NCBI GenBank assembly: GCA_965278985.1
Contig: OZ257131.1
Location: forward strand, 6,014,001 to 6,078,000
DNA length: 64,000 nt
Source of the DNA: CAISIP01 sp965278985
Lineage (GTDB): Bacteria > Pseudomonadota > Gammaproteobacteria > Burkholderiales > Burkholderiaceae_C
Reading direction: 5' to 3'
The notes beneath the pieces are model-generated. The model saw only the letters and a program-made list of their open reading frames with translations. It was not told the origin of the DNA and did no database searches. A program made the translations under genes and the position numbers. How positions within the stretch are numbered: position 1 is the stretch's first letter; every line of letters begins with the position of its first letter. Below are positions 1 to 8,589 of the stretch, piece after piece.

Positions 1-2
1 GC

Positions 3-392
3 CAGCTGCAGGCCCGCACGCTGGCCGACGAGTCGGTGGACAGCCTGCAATCGGACCTGCAGATCAACGTGACCAGCGCGCTGGCCTCCATCGGCCCCGC
101 GGCGGATGCCATCGAGCGCAACGGCGGTGGCAGCCTGCTGCTCACGGGTGGTGGCCTGGGCATCCAGCCGTCGGCGAGTTTCCTGACGCTGTCCACCGGC
201 AAGGCCGCGCTGCGGGCGGCGGCCATGGCACTGGCCGAACCGCTGAAGGCGCGCGGCGTGCACCTGGCCATGGTGTCGGTCAGCACCCTGGTGAGACCGA
301 GGTCCGACCAGGCCGAGGGTGTGGCGCAGGCCTTCTGGGACCTGCACCGGCAGCCGCGCGACGCCTGGACCTGGGAGACGGTGTATGCCTGA
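3..392 (+). CDS. SDR-family oxidoreductase, 3' part only
   Basis: The frame is open from the window edge, so the N-terminal Rossmann half is missing. The visible part matches the C-terminal half of a short-chain dehydrogenase: an INVTSAL segment (the structural Asn of the family), a beta strand ending LLLTGGG, and an LSTGKAALRAAAMALAEPL helix. In classical SDRs the catalytic motif is YxxxK; here the Lys is present but the Tyr position holds Leu. Some SDR subgroups share this and may not be ordinary oxidoreductases. The stop overlaps the start of the next gene by 8 nt, so the two are probably translationally coupled. Family is clear; substrate unknown. Confidence 0.75.
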   Translation, partial: QLQARTLADESVDSLQSDLQINVTSALASIGPAADAIERNGGGSLLLTGGGLGIQPSASFLTLSTGKAALRAAAMALAEPLKARGVHLAMVSVSTLVRPRSDQAEGVAQAFWDLHRQPRDAWTWETVYA

Positions 393-603
393 CCCATCAC
401 CCCCTCTGGACGGCACGGCAGCACGCCAGGAGTTGCCGGACTGGTTCATGCTCTTCGTGGTCATCCCGGCAAGCGTGCTGGTGCTGGTTCTCTGGTCGGT
501 CGGATTCGCAAGCGTGCTCCTGGAGACGGCCATGGCGGCTGCCGCCAGCAGTTCCTCCGTGAGCGACGCGGTGCCTGGCGCGCTGCACGCGATCGGGGAA
601 TAA
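385..603 (+). CDS. Small single-pass membrane protein (72 aa)
   Basis: I do not recognise this protein. The ATG at 385 overlaps the SDR stop codon (ATGCCTGA), which decides the start and suggests coupling. It has a short polar N-terminus, then one long hydrophobic segment from about residue 20 to 42 (WFMLFVVIPASVLVLVLW and onward), then an Ala/Ser-rich tail. The likely topology is a single inner-membrane helix. It is followed by a strong inverted repeat. Function cannot be assigned. Confidence 0.55.
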   Translation: MPDPSPPLDGTAARQELPDWFMLFVVIPASVLVLVLWSVGFASVLLETAMAAAASSSSVSDAVPGALHAIGE

Positions 604-609
604 GGAAAA

Positions 610-644
610 GGGCTCGGGCGCTCCGCAGGAAGCCGCCCGAGCCC
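610..644 (-). terminator. Terminator hairpin between convergent genes
   Basis: An 11-bp perfect inverted repeat (GGGCTCGGGCG at 610-620, its complement at 634-644) encloses a 13-nt loop. Read on the minus strand it is followed by TTTTCC, so it fits a Rho-independent terminator. However, the cytochrome c gene at 646-969 ends only 2 nt before it on that strand. On the plus strand it lies 6 nt after the small membrane-protein gene, but no T-run follows there, so it may work weakly in that direction. Confidence 0.7.
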
Positions 645-645
645 G

Positions 646-969
646 CTACTTCTGCTGCAGGATCCAGTTCGCCAGCGCGGTGGCATCGGCGGGCGACACC
701 GCGGGTTGCGCCGGCATCGCCATCGGGCCCCAGCTGCCCTTGCTGCCAGCCCGGATGGTCGCGGCGACCTGCTCGGCGGTCTTGCTGCCATCGGCGTACT
801 TGCCGGCGATGTCCTTCCACGAGGGCCCGACCGCCTTGCGATCGGCCTGGTGGCAGGCCGTGCAGGCAAAGCGGCCTGCGAGGGCGTCGCTGGCATGGGC
901 CACCGGGTGCAGCGCCGTCAGCAAGGCCGATAGCAGGGTGGCAGCACGTAGCAGTCGTGAAAAATTCAT
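646..969 (-). CDS. Class I c-type cytochrome (107 aa)
   Basis: Small periplasmic monohaem cytochrome of the c551/c552 type. Residues 1-27 form a signal peptide ending AHA-S. The haem site CTACH is at 36-40, and Met83 or Met85 (GPMAMPAQ) is the likely sixth ligand. The ATG at 969 follows an AAGGAAA ribosome-binding site. It lies 19 nt after the molybdenum-hydroxylase large subunit gene, on the same strand. IorAB-type dehydrogenases of proteobacteria commonly pass electrons to such a cytochrome, so I infer it is the acceptor of this enzyme. Confidence 0.9.
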   Translation of the reverse strand: MNFSRLLRAATLLSALLTALHPVAHASDALAGRFACTACHQADRKAVGPSWKDIAGKYADGSKTAEQVAATIRAGSKGSWGPMAMPAQPAVSPADATALANWILQQK

Positions 970-988
970 GGATGGTTTCCTTGGAGTT

Positions 989-3187
989 TCAGGCGGTCTT
1001 GAGTTGCTCGGCCGGCACCGGATAGGTGCGAAAGCGCTTGCCCGTGGCAGCGGCCAGCGCGTTGAGGAACGAGGGCGCGACCAGCGCGGTACCGATCTCG
1101 CCGACACCGCCGGGGGCTTCTGCGCTATCGACGCGGTGCAGGCTGATGGCAGGGGTCTCGTGGATGCGCAAGGGCTGGTAGTCGTGGAAGTTGCCTTGCA
1201 CCACACGGCCGCCCTCGATGGTCAGCGTGCCGTACATCACGGCCGTGAGCCCGAACACCAGGCCGCCCTGCATCTGCGCCTCCACCCCGTTCGGGTTGAC
1301 GGCGATGCCGCAGTCCAGTGCGCACACCATGCGGTCGACCTTGACGCTGCCGTCCTTGGCCACGCTGAGCTCCGTCACCAGCGCGCCGTAGCTGCCCCAG
1401 GCGTCGACCAGCGCAATGCCGCGGCCCTTGCCGGCGGGCAGGGGCTGGCCCCAGCCGGCGTTCTTGGCGGCCAGCTCCAGCACCCGCAGCAGACGCGGGT
1501 TCTTGCCGAGCATGGCCACGCGGAAGGCGACGGGGTCGGCGCGCGTGGCCAGCGCCACTTCGTCCATGAAGCATTCGTTGACGAAGGCGTGGTGGGTGGG
1601 GCCGACGCCCCGCCAGTTGCCCGTCATCAGGCCCTGCGGGGGCTCGTGCCGCACGAAGTCGACCTGACGGTGCGCGACGGCATAGGGTGTCTCCGCGCTG
1701 TGCACGGCGTCCCCGTCGATGCCGTTCTGCACCCACACCGGGGCATACCGTGCGACCACCGCCGAGCCGGCGAAGCGGTGGCGGAAGCCGACGAGGCGCC
1801 CCTGCGCATCGAGTGCCGCCGACAGCTCGTCGCGGAAGTACGGCCGGTAGGCGTCGTGCTGCATGTCCTCCTCGCGGCTGAACACCACCTTCAGCGGGTG
1901 GTCCACCTGCCGGGCGAGCTGCGCTGCCGTCTCCACATAGTCGGCATCGAGCTTGCGTCCGAAGCCGCCGCCGATCAGGAAGTTGTGCACCACCACCTTC
2001 TCGACCGCCAGGCCCAGCACCTTGGCCACCAGGGCCTGCGCGCGGGCCGGTGCCTGTGTGCCCAGCCAGACCTCGCAGCCGTCGGCGCGCACATGCAGCG
2101 TGCAGTTGAGCGGCTCCATCGTGGCATGCGCGAGCGGTGGGGCCTGGTAGACGGCATCCATGCGCCGCGCAGCCTGGGCCAGTGCGGTGCGCACATCGCC
2201 TTCGTTGAAGGCGCGCACGCCGCGTGCCTTGGTCGCTTCGGTGAGCTGCGCGCCCCACACCGCGCTGCTGAACTGCGCGTTCGGCCCGGCATCCCAGGTG
2301 ATGTCGAGTGCCGCCAGCCCTTTCTTGGCGGCGCCATAGTGGTCGGCGACCACGGCCACCGCGGTGGGGGTGGAGATCACCTTGCGCACACCTGCCACGG
2401 CAAGGGCCTTGCTGGCGTCGACCTTGGCCAGTCGGCCGCCGAAGGTCGGGCTGTTCGCGATGGCGGCCACCTTCATGCCGGGCAGCTTGACGTCGATGCC
2501 GAAGTCGGCCGTGCCGTTGACCTTGGCCGGCGTGTCCAGCCGCGGCGCGGACGTGCCGACGAGCCGGAACGCGCCGGGGTCCTTCAGCGGCACGTTCTTG
2601 GGAACCGGCAGCGCCGCGGCGCGCTCGGCCAGGGCGCCGTAGGTCTCCGAGCGGCCGCTGCGTGCGTGCACGACCGTGCCGCGCTCGGTGCGGCATTCGG
2701 ACACGGGCACGCGCCAGCTGCGTGCTGCTGCCGTGACCAGCATGGCGCGTGCCGTCGCGCCCGACTGGCGCAAGGCCTTCCAGGCGGCCTGGATGGACGC
2801 GGAGCCGCCGGTGATCTGCAGGCCGTACAAGGGATGGCCGTAGCGCTTCTCGTCCGCGGGGGCCTGCTCCACGCGCACGCTGCCGAGCGCGACGTCCAGC
2901 TCTTCGGCGATCAGCATGGGAATGGCGGTGAGCGTGCCCTGCCCCATCTCGACCAGCGCCACGACGATGGTGACAATGCCGTTCGCGCCGACGCGCACAT
3001 AGGCATTGGGCTGGAAGGGCCGCACCGGCACGACCGCGTGCGCCACCCCGGCAGGTCCGGGCAGCTGGATGGCCACCACCAGCGCGGCGGCGGAGCCGAG
3101 CAGCGCGCGGCGGGTGAGGGGCGCCGTGCGCGGCTGGGTGTCGAGGGTGTTGGTGATGGTGTGGGTGATGGTTTTGGTATCAGGCAT
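989..3187 (-). CDS. Molybdopterin-binding subunit of an IorB-type dehydrogenase
   Basis: Large subunit (732 aa) of a xanthine-oxidase-family enzyme of the isoquinoline 1-oxidoreductase/aldehyde dehydrogenase type, carrying molybdenum cofactor in the periplasm. The N-terminus has a Tat signal (LTRRALLG, twin Arg 26-27). Family features seen are the ITGGSASIQ loop, the GGGFGRK cofactor loop, and the APGGVGEIG motif near the C-terminus whose Glu (about 697) is the catalytic base. The ATG at 3187 overlaps the stop of the 2Fe-2S subunit by 8 nt. The substrate cannot be read from sequence; an N-heterocycle or aldehyde is typical. It is hydroxylated with water as oxygen donor. Confidence 0.9.
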   Translation of the reverse strand: MPDTKTITHTITNTLDTQPRTAPLTRRALLGSAAALVVAIQLPGPAGVAHAVVPVRPFQPNAYVRVGANGIVTIVVALVEMGQGTLTAIPMLIAEELDVALGSVRVEQAPADEKRYGHPLYGLQITGGSASIQAAWKALRQSGATARAMLVTAAARSWRVPVSECRTERGTVVHARSGRSETYGALAERAAALPVPKNVPLKDPGAFRLVGTSAPRLDTPAKVNGTADFGIDVKLPGMKVAAIANSPTFGGRLAKVDASKALAVAGVRKVISTPTAVAVVADHYGAAKKGLAALDITWDAGPNAQFSSAVWGAQLTEATKARGVRAFNEGDVRTALAQAARRMDAVYQAPPLAHATMEPLNCTLHVRADGCEVWLGTQAPARAQALVAKVLGLAVEKVVVHNFLIGGGFGRKLDADYVETAAQLARQVDHPLKVVFSREEDMQHDAYRPYFRDELSAALDAQGRLVGFRHRFAGSAVVARYAPVWVQNGIDGDAVHSAETPYAVAHRQVDFVRHEPPQGLMTGNWRGVGPTHHAFVNECFMDEVALATRADPVAFRVAMLGKNPRLLRVLELAAKNAGWGQPLPAGKGRGIALVDAWGSYGALVTELSVAKDGSVKVDRMVCALDCGIAVNPNGVEAQMQGGLVFGLTAVMYGTLTIEGGRVVQGNFHDYQPLRIHETPAISLHRVDSAEAPGGVGEIGTALVAPSFLNALAAATGKRFRTYPVPAEQLKTA

Positions 3188-3662
3188 TGGCGCCGCTCCG
3201 GAGGGTGGTGTCCTTGGCCGCCTGGTGGATGGCGGCGCGGATCCGGGTGTAGGTGCCGCAGCGGCACACATTCCCCGACATGGCGGCGTCGATGTCGGCA
3301 TCGCTGGGCTTCGGGTTGTCGCGCAGCAGCGCGCAGGCCGACATGATCTGGCCCGACTGGCAATAGCCGCACTGCGGCACGTCCAGTGCCGTCCAGGCGC
3401 GTTGCACGCTCGCGCCGACCGGCGTCGCGCCGATGGCTTCGATGGTGCTGATCTTGCCGCTTTGCGCCGCCTCCACGGGCGTCATGCAGGAGCGGATCGG
3501 CTGGCCGTCCAGGTGCACGGTGCAGGCGCCGCACAGGGCCATGCCGCAGCCGAATTTGGTGCCGTTCATGCCGAGCACGTCGCGCAGCACCCACAGCAGC
3601 GGTGTGTCGGGGTCGACGTCGACCGCATGCCGGGCATTGTTGATGGTCAGTTGGAATTGCAT
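3180..3662 (-). CDS. 2Fe-2S subunit of the IorAB-type dehydrogenase
   Basis: Small electron-transfer subunit (160 aa). Residues 1-75 form a plant-ferredoxin-type 2Fe-2S domain with Cys39, Cys44, Cys47 and Cys59. The C-terminal helical domain holds the second cluster with Cys98, Cys101, Cys133 and Cys135 (CGYC and CRC). All eight ligands are present. It has no signal peptide of its own, consistent with export together with the Tat-tagged large subunit. It lies 46 nt downstream of a monooxygenase-fold gene and overlaps the large subunit gene. Electrons would go from Mo through the two clusters to the cytochrome c encoded at the end of the operon. Confidence 0.93.
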   Translation of the reverse strand: MQFQLTINNARHAVDVDPDTPLLWVLRDVLGMNGTKFGCGMALCGACTVHLDGQPIRSCMTPVEAAQSGKISTIEAIGATPVGASVQRAWTALDVPQCGYCQSGQIMSACALLRDNPKPSDADIDAAMSGNVCRCGTYTRIRAAIHQAAKDTTLRSGANA

Positions 3663-3708
3663 GGCAGGCCTTTGGTTGCGATGGGAAAAAGTGGTTGCGT
3701 GTGGAGCG

Positions 3709-4023
3709 TCAGCGGGTGGGGGCCGACACCATCGTGAGCCGGTGCAACTGCATATCGCCGGCGAGCAGCCTGTCGAAGTCCGCCAGCATGCGGACCAGGT
3801 AGTCCTGGGCGAAGTGGCGGTCCAGGTCGGCCGGGGACTTCCAGGTCTCGTACAGCACCCAGACCGCGGGATCGGTGTTGTCCCGGTGCAGGTCGTAGTG
3901 GATGCAGCCAGGCTCGGCGCGCGTGGGGGCGACGAGTTCCGCGAGCCGACGGCCGAGTTCGTCCTCGCAGCCGGCGCGGGCGCGGAGGATGGCGACGATG
4001 GTGAGAGGCTGGGCGCTGGGCAT
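3709..4023 (-). CDS. Antibiotic-biosynthesis-monooxygenase (ABM) domain protein
   Basis: A 104-aa protein with the dimeric alpha+beta barrel of the ABM/quinol-monooxygenase (YgiN-like) family. Signs are the N-terminal LTIVAILRARAG strand, the EPGCIHYDLHRD segment, WVLYETWKSPADLDRHF and the C-terminal strand. Such enzymes oxidise quinols or aromatic intermediates without cofactors. It is the first gene of the operon with iorA, iorB and cytochrome c, and divergent from an AraC regulator, so it probably acts on the same aromatic or heterocyclic pathway. The ATG at 4023 has GAAGAA about 8 nt upstream. Confidence 0.85.
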   Translation of the reverse strand: MPSAQPLTIVAILRARAGCEDELGRRLAELVAPTRAEPGCIHYDLHRDNTDPAVWVLYETWKSPADLDRHFAQDYLVRMLADFDRLLAGDMQLHRLTMVSAPTR

Positions 4024-4117
4024 CGGGGTTCTTCGGCGGAGGTTGGATGGATGGCAAACGGTGGCAGTGATGGTCCGTTGCCCGCACCCGCGGCGGCAAG
4101 TTAAGACGCGTTAATCG

Positions 4118-4141
4118 GCGCAGCCTCGGCGGTGGCTGCGC
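4118..4141. promoter_or_regulatory. Inverted repeat between the ABM-IorAB operon and araC-like gene
   Basis: GCGCAGCC (4118-4125) and GGCTGCGC (4134-4141) form a perfect 8-bp inverted repeat with an 8-nt spacer. TTAAGACGCGTTAA lies just beside it at 4101-4114. Both are in the divergent promoter region. They are candidate operators for the AraC protein encoded next door, but AraC sites are usually direct repeats, so this could equally be an RNA hairpin in a leader. Confidence 0.3.
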
Positions 4142-4263
4142 GGTTGCGTGGCTACCCGGCGCTTCATAAAATCGTTGCAGCCCGTGCGTGGGACATGTCC
4201 CATCCGCCTCGGCCAAGATCAGGTGCCTTGCCGACGTCGGCAAGTCGGAGGAGCCGGGCAGCG

Positions 4264-5229
4264 ATGGGCGATCACAGCGAGTCTTCATGGTTGGTGGTGC
4301 ATGCGCGCGACCCGCAGGAGCAGGCTGCGAGCTTCGGCATGCTGGACCAGTCCTACGAGCAGATCTCCGACGGGGCTTTTTCCGGCAGCCTCCATGCCCT
4401 GGGCAGCCACGACATCACCGCGTTCCACGAAACGCTCAACCAGAGCGTGTTCCAGAAAGGCATGTCCGACCCCGGGCATGTGACCATCGCCATCGCCTAC
4501 CAGCTGTCCGAGCGCCTGTACTGGAACAGCAAGCTGCTGGACCAGGGCGCGGTGGTGGCCTACGCCCCGGGGCGCGAGTTCGAGCTACGCACTCCCCTGC
4601 AGACCGCCTGCGTGGGTGTGTCGCTGCTGCCGTCTGCCTTGGCGACACTGGCGCCGGGCGGTGACCCCGCGGACTGGGAAAAGCGCCTTGCCGCGCGGGA
4701 CTGCTGGTCCGGGCGGGGTCCGCAGGAGGCCCTTCTGCAGGCACGCATTGCCGCGTTGCTGCAAGGTGCCGGCGGCGCCGCCGACCCCCGGCACCGGACG
4801 GGCGAGCTGGTGGCACTGCGTGAACTGGCCATCGACTACCTCGGCGGCGTGGTCGATCGTGCAGAGAGCGCCGGAGAACGTTTGCGCGTCGACAGTTATC
4901 CCCGCATCGCCCGGCGGGCGCGCGCCTTCATGCTGGAGTGCATGGACAGGCCGTTGTCGGTCACCGACATCTGCCTGGCCCTGGGGTGCTCGCGGCGATC
5001 GCTGCAATATGCGTTCGAGAGCGTCTTCGACGTGAGCCCCATGGCGTACCTGCGCAACATCCGGCTGGCCCAGGCCCGGCGGCGGCTGACCTCCGGCAAG
5101 CCCGGCACCACCGTGCATGCGGTGGCGGCCGAAGTGGGCTTCGGCCATCTACCGCGATTTGCGCAGGCTTATGCGCGCATGTTCGGCGAGCTGCCGTCCG
5201 TGACCCTGTCGGCGCACCGCAGGAACTGA
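4264..5229 (+). CDS. AraC-family transcriptional regulator (321 aa)
   Basis: The C-terminal 110 residues hold the two helix-turn-helix motifs of AraC/XylS proteins (LSVTDICLALGCSRRSLQYAF and VHAVAAEVGFGHLPRFAQAY). The N-terminal about 200 residues resemble the sensor half of regulators such as EutR. I chose the ATG at 4264, which follows GGAGGAG; an in-frame upstream ATG at 4132 would add 44 residues that look like non-coding sequence. It is transcribed divergently from the ABM-IorAB-cytochrome operon, which it most likely activates in response to the pathway substrate. Confidence 0.85.
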   Translation: MGDHSESSWLVVHARDPQEQAASFGMLDQSYEQISDGAFSGSLHALGSHDITAFHETLNQSVFQKGMSDPGHVTIAIAYQLSERLYWNSKLLDQGAVVAYAPGREFELRTPLQTACVGVSLLPSALATLAPGGDPADWEKRLAARDCWSGRGPQEALLQARIAALLQGAGGAADPRHRTGELVALRELAIDYLGGVVDRAESAGERLRVDSYPRIARRARAFMLECMDRPLSVTDICLALGCSRRSLQYAFESVFDVSPMAYLRNIRLAQARRRLTSGKPGTTVHAVAAEVGFGHLPRFAQAYARMFGELPSVTLSAHRRN

Positions 5230-5497
5230 GGCTCCGCACCGGCATAGCGGCTTACCGGCGCATCGGCGCATCGGCGCAAGCGCAGGAGGCTGCGGGGCCG
5301 GTGCCATCCGCGCGCCTGTATCCAGTTTCGGCAAGTTTCGGCCTGTAGGGCACCGGGAGGGCCCTCGCGACGTGTAGCGCGTGCGGGTGCTTCCTAGAAT
5401 CGCCTCGCATCGGCAGCGGCCCCCACCGGCACGGCCCGTACCGGCGCATGCACCGAGGCCCGTTACGACATTGGACACCGCCCCCAGGTATTACGCG

Positions 5498-8485
5498 ATG
5501 GAGATCGTCCGCTTCGGCAGCTTCTGCCTGATGCCGGGCGCTCGCAAGCTGCTGGACGACGGGAAGCCGGTGCCGCTGGGCAGCCGCGCTTTCGACATCC
5601 TGCTGCTGCTCGTGGAGCGGGCGGGCACCTTCGTCAGCAACGCCGAGATCGTCGAGCGCGTGTGGCCGACCACCGTGGTAGCCCCGGGGAACCTCCGCGT
5701 GCATCTCTCCAGCCTGCGCAAGGCGCTGGGTGACGACGTTGCGGGCCATGCGGGCCGCGCTGGCGAACAGTGCATCGTGAATGTGCCCAACCGAGGGTAC
5801 AGCTTCGTGCGCGAAGTAGCCCGAGAAAGTGCGCCTGTGCCCCAAGTGGCGTTGCCCGTGGCCGCGATGCCGGCGGCGGCTCCGCGCCTGCCCCTGCAGC
5901 TGCCACTGCCGTTGAACCGCGTCATCGGGCATGACCTGGCATTGCAGTCCCTGCTGGCGCAGCTGCGCCAGCACCGGTTCGTCACCCTGGTGGGTGCCGG
6001 GGGCATCGGCAAGACCACCCTCGCCCTGCTGGCGGCGCGGGAGATCGCGGAGCACTCCCCCGACCATTGGCAGCGCGTGTACTTCGTCGACCTGGCGTCG
6101 CTGGGCGACGAGAGCCTGGTGCCGAGCGCGCTGGCGGCGGCGCTCGGCGTCGCGGCGGTGGTGGCCGACGCCATGCCCAACCTGTTGGCCTACCTGCACG
6201 ACAAGCCTGCGTTGCTGATCTTCGACAACTGCGAGCACCTCGCTGCCGGCGCCGCGGCGCTGATCGAGGACCTGCTGCGTGGCGCCCCGCGCGTGTCCGT
6301 GCTGGCGACGAGCCGCGAAGCCCTGCGTGCCGCCGGCGAGTGGGTGCAGCGCGTGCAGCCGCTGCCGTTGCCACCCACCGCCGAGGGCCTGGACGCGCGC
6401 GAGGCACTGCGTTATCCGGCCGTCGCGCTGTTCGTCGAGCGTGCCTCCGCGGTGGTGGACACCTTCACGCTGTCCGATGCCGACGTGCCGGCCGTGGTCC
6501 ACATCTGCAGGCGGCTGGACGGGATTCCGCTGGCCCTCGAACTGGCTGCCGCGCGTACCGATCTGCTGGGTGTCGAGGGGGTCGCCCGTGCCGTGGACGA
6601 CTGCATGGCGTTGCTGGGCAAGGGGCGGCGCACGGCGCTGCCGCGGCACCAGACCTTGCGCGCGACCATGGACTGGAGCTTCGGGCTGCTCACGGCAGAT
6701 GAGCAGGCGCTGCTGCCGCGCCTGTCCGTGTTTGCCGGCGCTTTCCCGCTGGAGGCCGCGGTGGCGGTCGCCGCGTGGGGTGCGCTGGAGGCGGCGGACA
6801 TCTTCAACGCGGTGTCGGGCCTGGTCGCCAAGTCGCTGGTCACCGTGGACGGCAGCGGCGGCACAATGTGGTGTCGCCTGCTCGACACGACGCGTGCCTA
6901 CGCGGTGCTGGTCCTGCAGTCCAAGGGGGAGGCGCGCGAGGCGCAACGGCGCCATGCGGTGCATTGCCTCGATCTGCTGGCACAGGCCGGCGCGGTCTGG
7001 CCCTCCACCAGCGCCGCCGTTTGGCAGAGCTGCTACGGCCGGCGCATCGACGACGTGCGCCGCGCCATGGATTGGGCGTTCGGCACCGAGGGGGACGTGG
7101 CGCTCGGCGCGGCGATCACCGCCAGCGCCGCACCGCTGTTCTTCCAGCTCTCTTTCGTGGACGCGTTCTGCCGGCACGCCGAGCGCGCGCTGGCAGCGTT
7201 GGCGGCGTTGGCCCGTGCGGGTGCCGAAGCGCCCCGGCTGGAATTCGCGTTGCGCATCGTCTACGGCACAGCGCTCTACCAGACCCGCGGCCTGCGCCAC
7301 GAGAGTGCATCGGCGCTGGCCCGTGCGTTGGCGATCGCGCAAGACCTCGGCGATGCCGATCTGTTGCGGCTGGCCTACGTGAGCCACTGGATCGGGTCCT
7401 ACACCCGCGGCGAGCCGCGCGAGATGCTGCAATACGCACGCCGGTTCGCGCAGCACGCGGCTACGGACGCCGACCCGGCCACGATGCTGCTGTACGACCG
7501 CATGGTGGCGCCGTCGCTGCATCTGCAGGGCGACCAGCGTGGCGCGCGTGCCTGCGCGGAACGGGGGCTGGCGGTCGAACATCCGGGCCGTGCGCCTTTC
7601 GTGTCGGGCGCGCAGATCGACAGGCGGGTCTCGCTCGGCACGGTGCTGGCGCGGGTGTTGTGGGTCCAGGGCCTGCCCGAGCAGGCCGAGGCCGCCATCA
7701 GCCGGGCGCTGGACATTGCGGTGCAGGAGGGAGAGAGCGTGGCGCTGGCGTTCGCACTGGGTTTCTGCGCCTGCCCGCTCGCCATCGCCAGCGGCCGCTG
7801 GGCGCTGGCCCGCGAGCGTGTCGACCGGTTGGTCCGGCATGCGCGGGAGCATTCGTTGCTCGCGTGGTTGCAGTGGGGCCAGACCTACGACGCCCTGCTG
7901 CAATGGCACGAACGCGGTGCGCAGGGCACACCGCCCCACGCTGTGGACCCCGGGCGGCCCTGGCAGCCGCAACTGGTCGAGGTCATGGCCGTGTTGCATC
8001 CGGTGTACGTCGACGCGGCAGCGGTGGCGCGTGTCCACAGCGGGGACGCCGGCTGGTGCGCACCCGAGGTGCATCGCGTGGTGGCGGACCGCCTCCAGCA
8101 CACGGATCCCTCCGGCGCCGCGAAGCTGCGTCGCCAGGCCTTGGCGCAGGCGAAGCGCGATGGTGCACTGGCGTGGGAACTGCGGATTGCCACTGGCATG
8201 GCGCGCGCTGGCGCTGCCGCGGGTGAGGGCAGGCACGCGGCCATGCTGCTGGACGATGTGCTCGGCCGCGTCACCGAGGGCGATGCGACGCCCGATGTGC
8301 GCGATGCACGCGCTGCCTGCCAGGCACTGGAACGTAACGGCGGGAGGGCCGTGGCACGGCACGGTGCGCATGAACATCCCAGCCTGCCCCGCCGGCCGCG
8401 CCTGCCGGTGACGCCGGTCCACGGAGGCGCGGAGTGGGCGACGGAGGGCGACCCCGCATTCGCCCTCGTGCTTCGCAAGGCCTGA
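5498..8485 (+). CDS. Winged-helix / STAND ATPase / TPR-type regulator (995 aa)
   Basis: Residues 1-100 form an OmpR-type winged helix (FGSFCLMPGARKLL strand, GSRAFDILLLLVERAG helix, RVHLSSLRKALG recognition region, NVPNRGYSFVREV wing). An AAA-like NTPase of the STAND/AfsR kind follows, with Walker A GAGGIGKTT at about 166-174 and Walker B ALLIFDNCEHLA, then GLPLALELAAAR-type sensor sequence (here GIPLALELAAAR). The remaining about 550 residues are helical repeats of TPR character. Such proteins are ATP-gated transcription activators. The ATG at 5498 follows a weak AGG; an upstream TTG (5471) is possible. It lies just before a G6PDH gene, which has its own promoter motif. The signal and targets are unknown. 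Confidence 0.85.
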   Translation: MEIVRFGSFCLMPGARKLLDDGKPVPLGSRAFDILLLLVERAGTFVSNAEIVERVWPTTVVAPGNLRVHLSSLRKALGDDVAGHAGRAGEQCIVNVPNRGYSFVREVARESAPVPQVALPVAAMPAAAPRLPLQLPLPLNRVIGHDLALQSLLAQLRQHRFVTLVGAGGIGKTTLALLAAREIAEHSPDHWQRVYFVDLASLGDESLVPSALAAALGVAAVVADAMPNLLAYLHDKPALLIFDNCEHLAAGAAALIEDLLRGAPRVSVLATSREALRAAGEWVQRVQPLPLPPTAEGLDAREALRYPAVALFVERASAVVDTFTLSDADVPAVVHICRRLDGIPLALELAAARTDLLGVEGVARAVDDCMALLGKGRRTALPRHQTLRATMDWSFGLLTADEQALLPRLSVFAGAFPLEAAVAVAAWGALEAADIFNAVSGLVAKSLVTVDGSGGTMWCRLLDTTRAYAVLVLQSKGEAREAQRRHAVHCLDLLAQAGAVWPSTSAAVWQSCYGRRIDDVRRAMDWAFGTEGDVALGAAITASAAPLFFQLSFVDAFCRHAERALAALAALARAGAEAPRLEFALRIVYGTALYQTRGLRHESASALARALAIAQDLGDADLLRLAYVSHWIGSYTRGEPREMLQYARRFAQHAATDADPATMLLYDRMVAPSLHLQGDQRGARACAERGLAVEHPGRAPFVSGAQIDRRVSLGTVLARVLWVQGLPEQAEAAISRALDIAVQEGESVALAFALGFCACPLAIASGRWALARERVDRLVRHAREHSLLAWLQWGQTYDALLQWHERGAQGTPPHAVDPGRPWQPQLVEVMAVLHPVYVDAAAVARVHSGDAGWCAPEVHRVVADRLQHTDPSGAAKLRRQALAQAKRDGALAWELRIATGMARAGAAAGEGRHAAMLLDDVLGRVTEGDATPDVRDARAACQALERNGGRAVARHGAHEHPSLPRRPRLPVTPVHGGAEWATEGDPAFALVLRKA

Positions 8486-8541
8486 CGGAAAGCGGGTGCC
8501 CTCGCCATCCCGACGAAGTCCAGCACGAAATCTCTGATCTG

Positions 8542-8560
8542 TGTGGGTGGGCGTACAGAC
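8542..8560 (+). promoter_or_regulatory. TGTAC-N6-GTACA operator, zwf promoter
   Basis: In gene orientation the core is GTGGGTGGGCGTACAGAC; its reverse complement begins GTCTGTACG. The conserved half faces zwf. A -10 candidate TACCGT lies at 8579-8584, so the palindrome centre is at -41.5 and the predicted start of transcription is 8591, on the zwf start codon (ATG 8590). There is no Shine-Dalgarno sequence. Confidence 0.65.
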
Positions 8561-8589
8561 TGGCGCTGCGCGTGCCTCTACCGTGGCCC

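Noticed and set aside
680..3346. Very long open frame on the plus strand opposite the iorB gene
   Set aside because: In GC-rich DNA the strand opposite a real gene often stays open. The translated product is Arg/His/Gly-rich with no domain, while the minus strand gives a full molybdenum hydroxylase.
8542..8560. The shared motif as a sigma-54 or ECF sigma-factor promoter
   Set aside because: It lacks the GG-N10-GC of sigma-54 sites and the AAC of ECF -35 elements. The palindromic form and the 41.5-bp distance to a -10 fit an activator site better.
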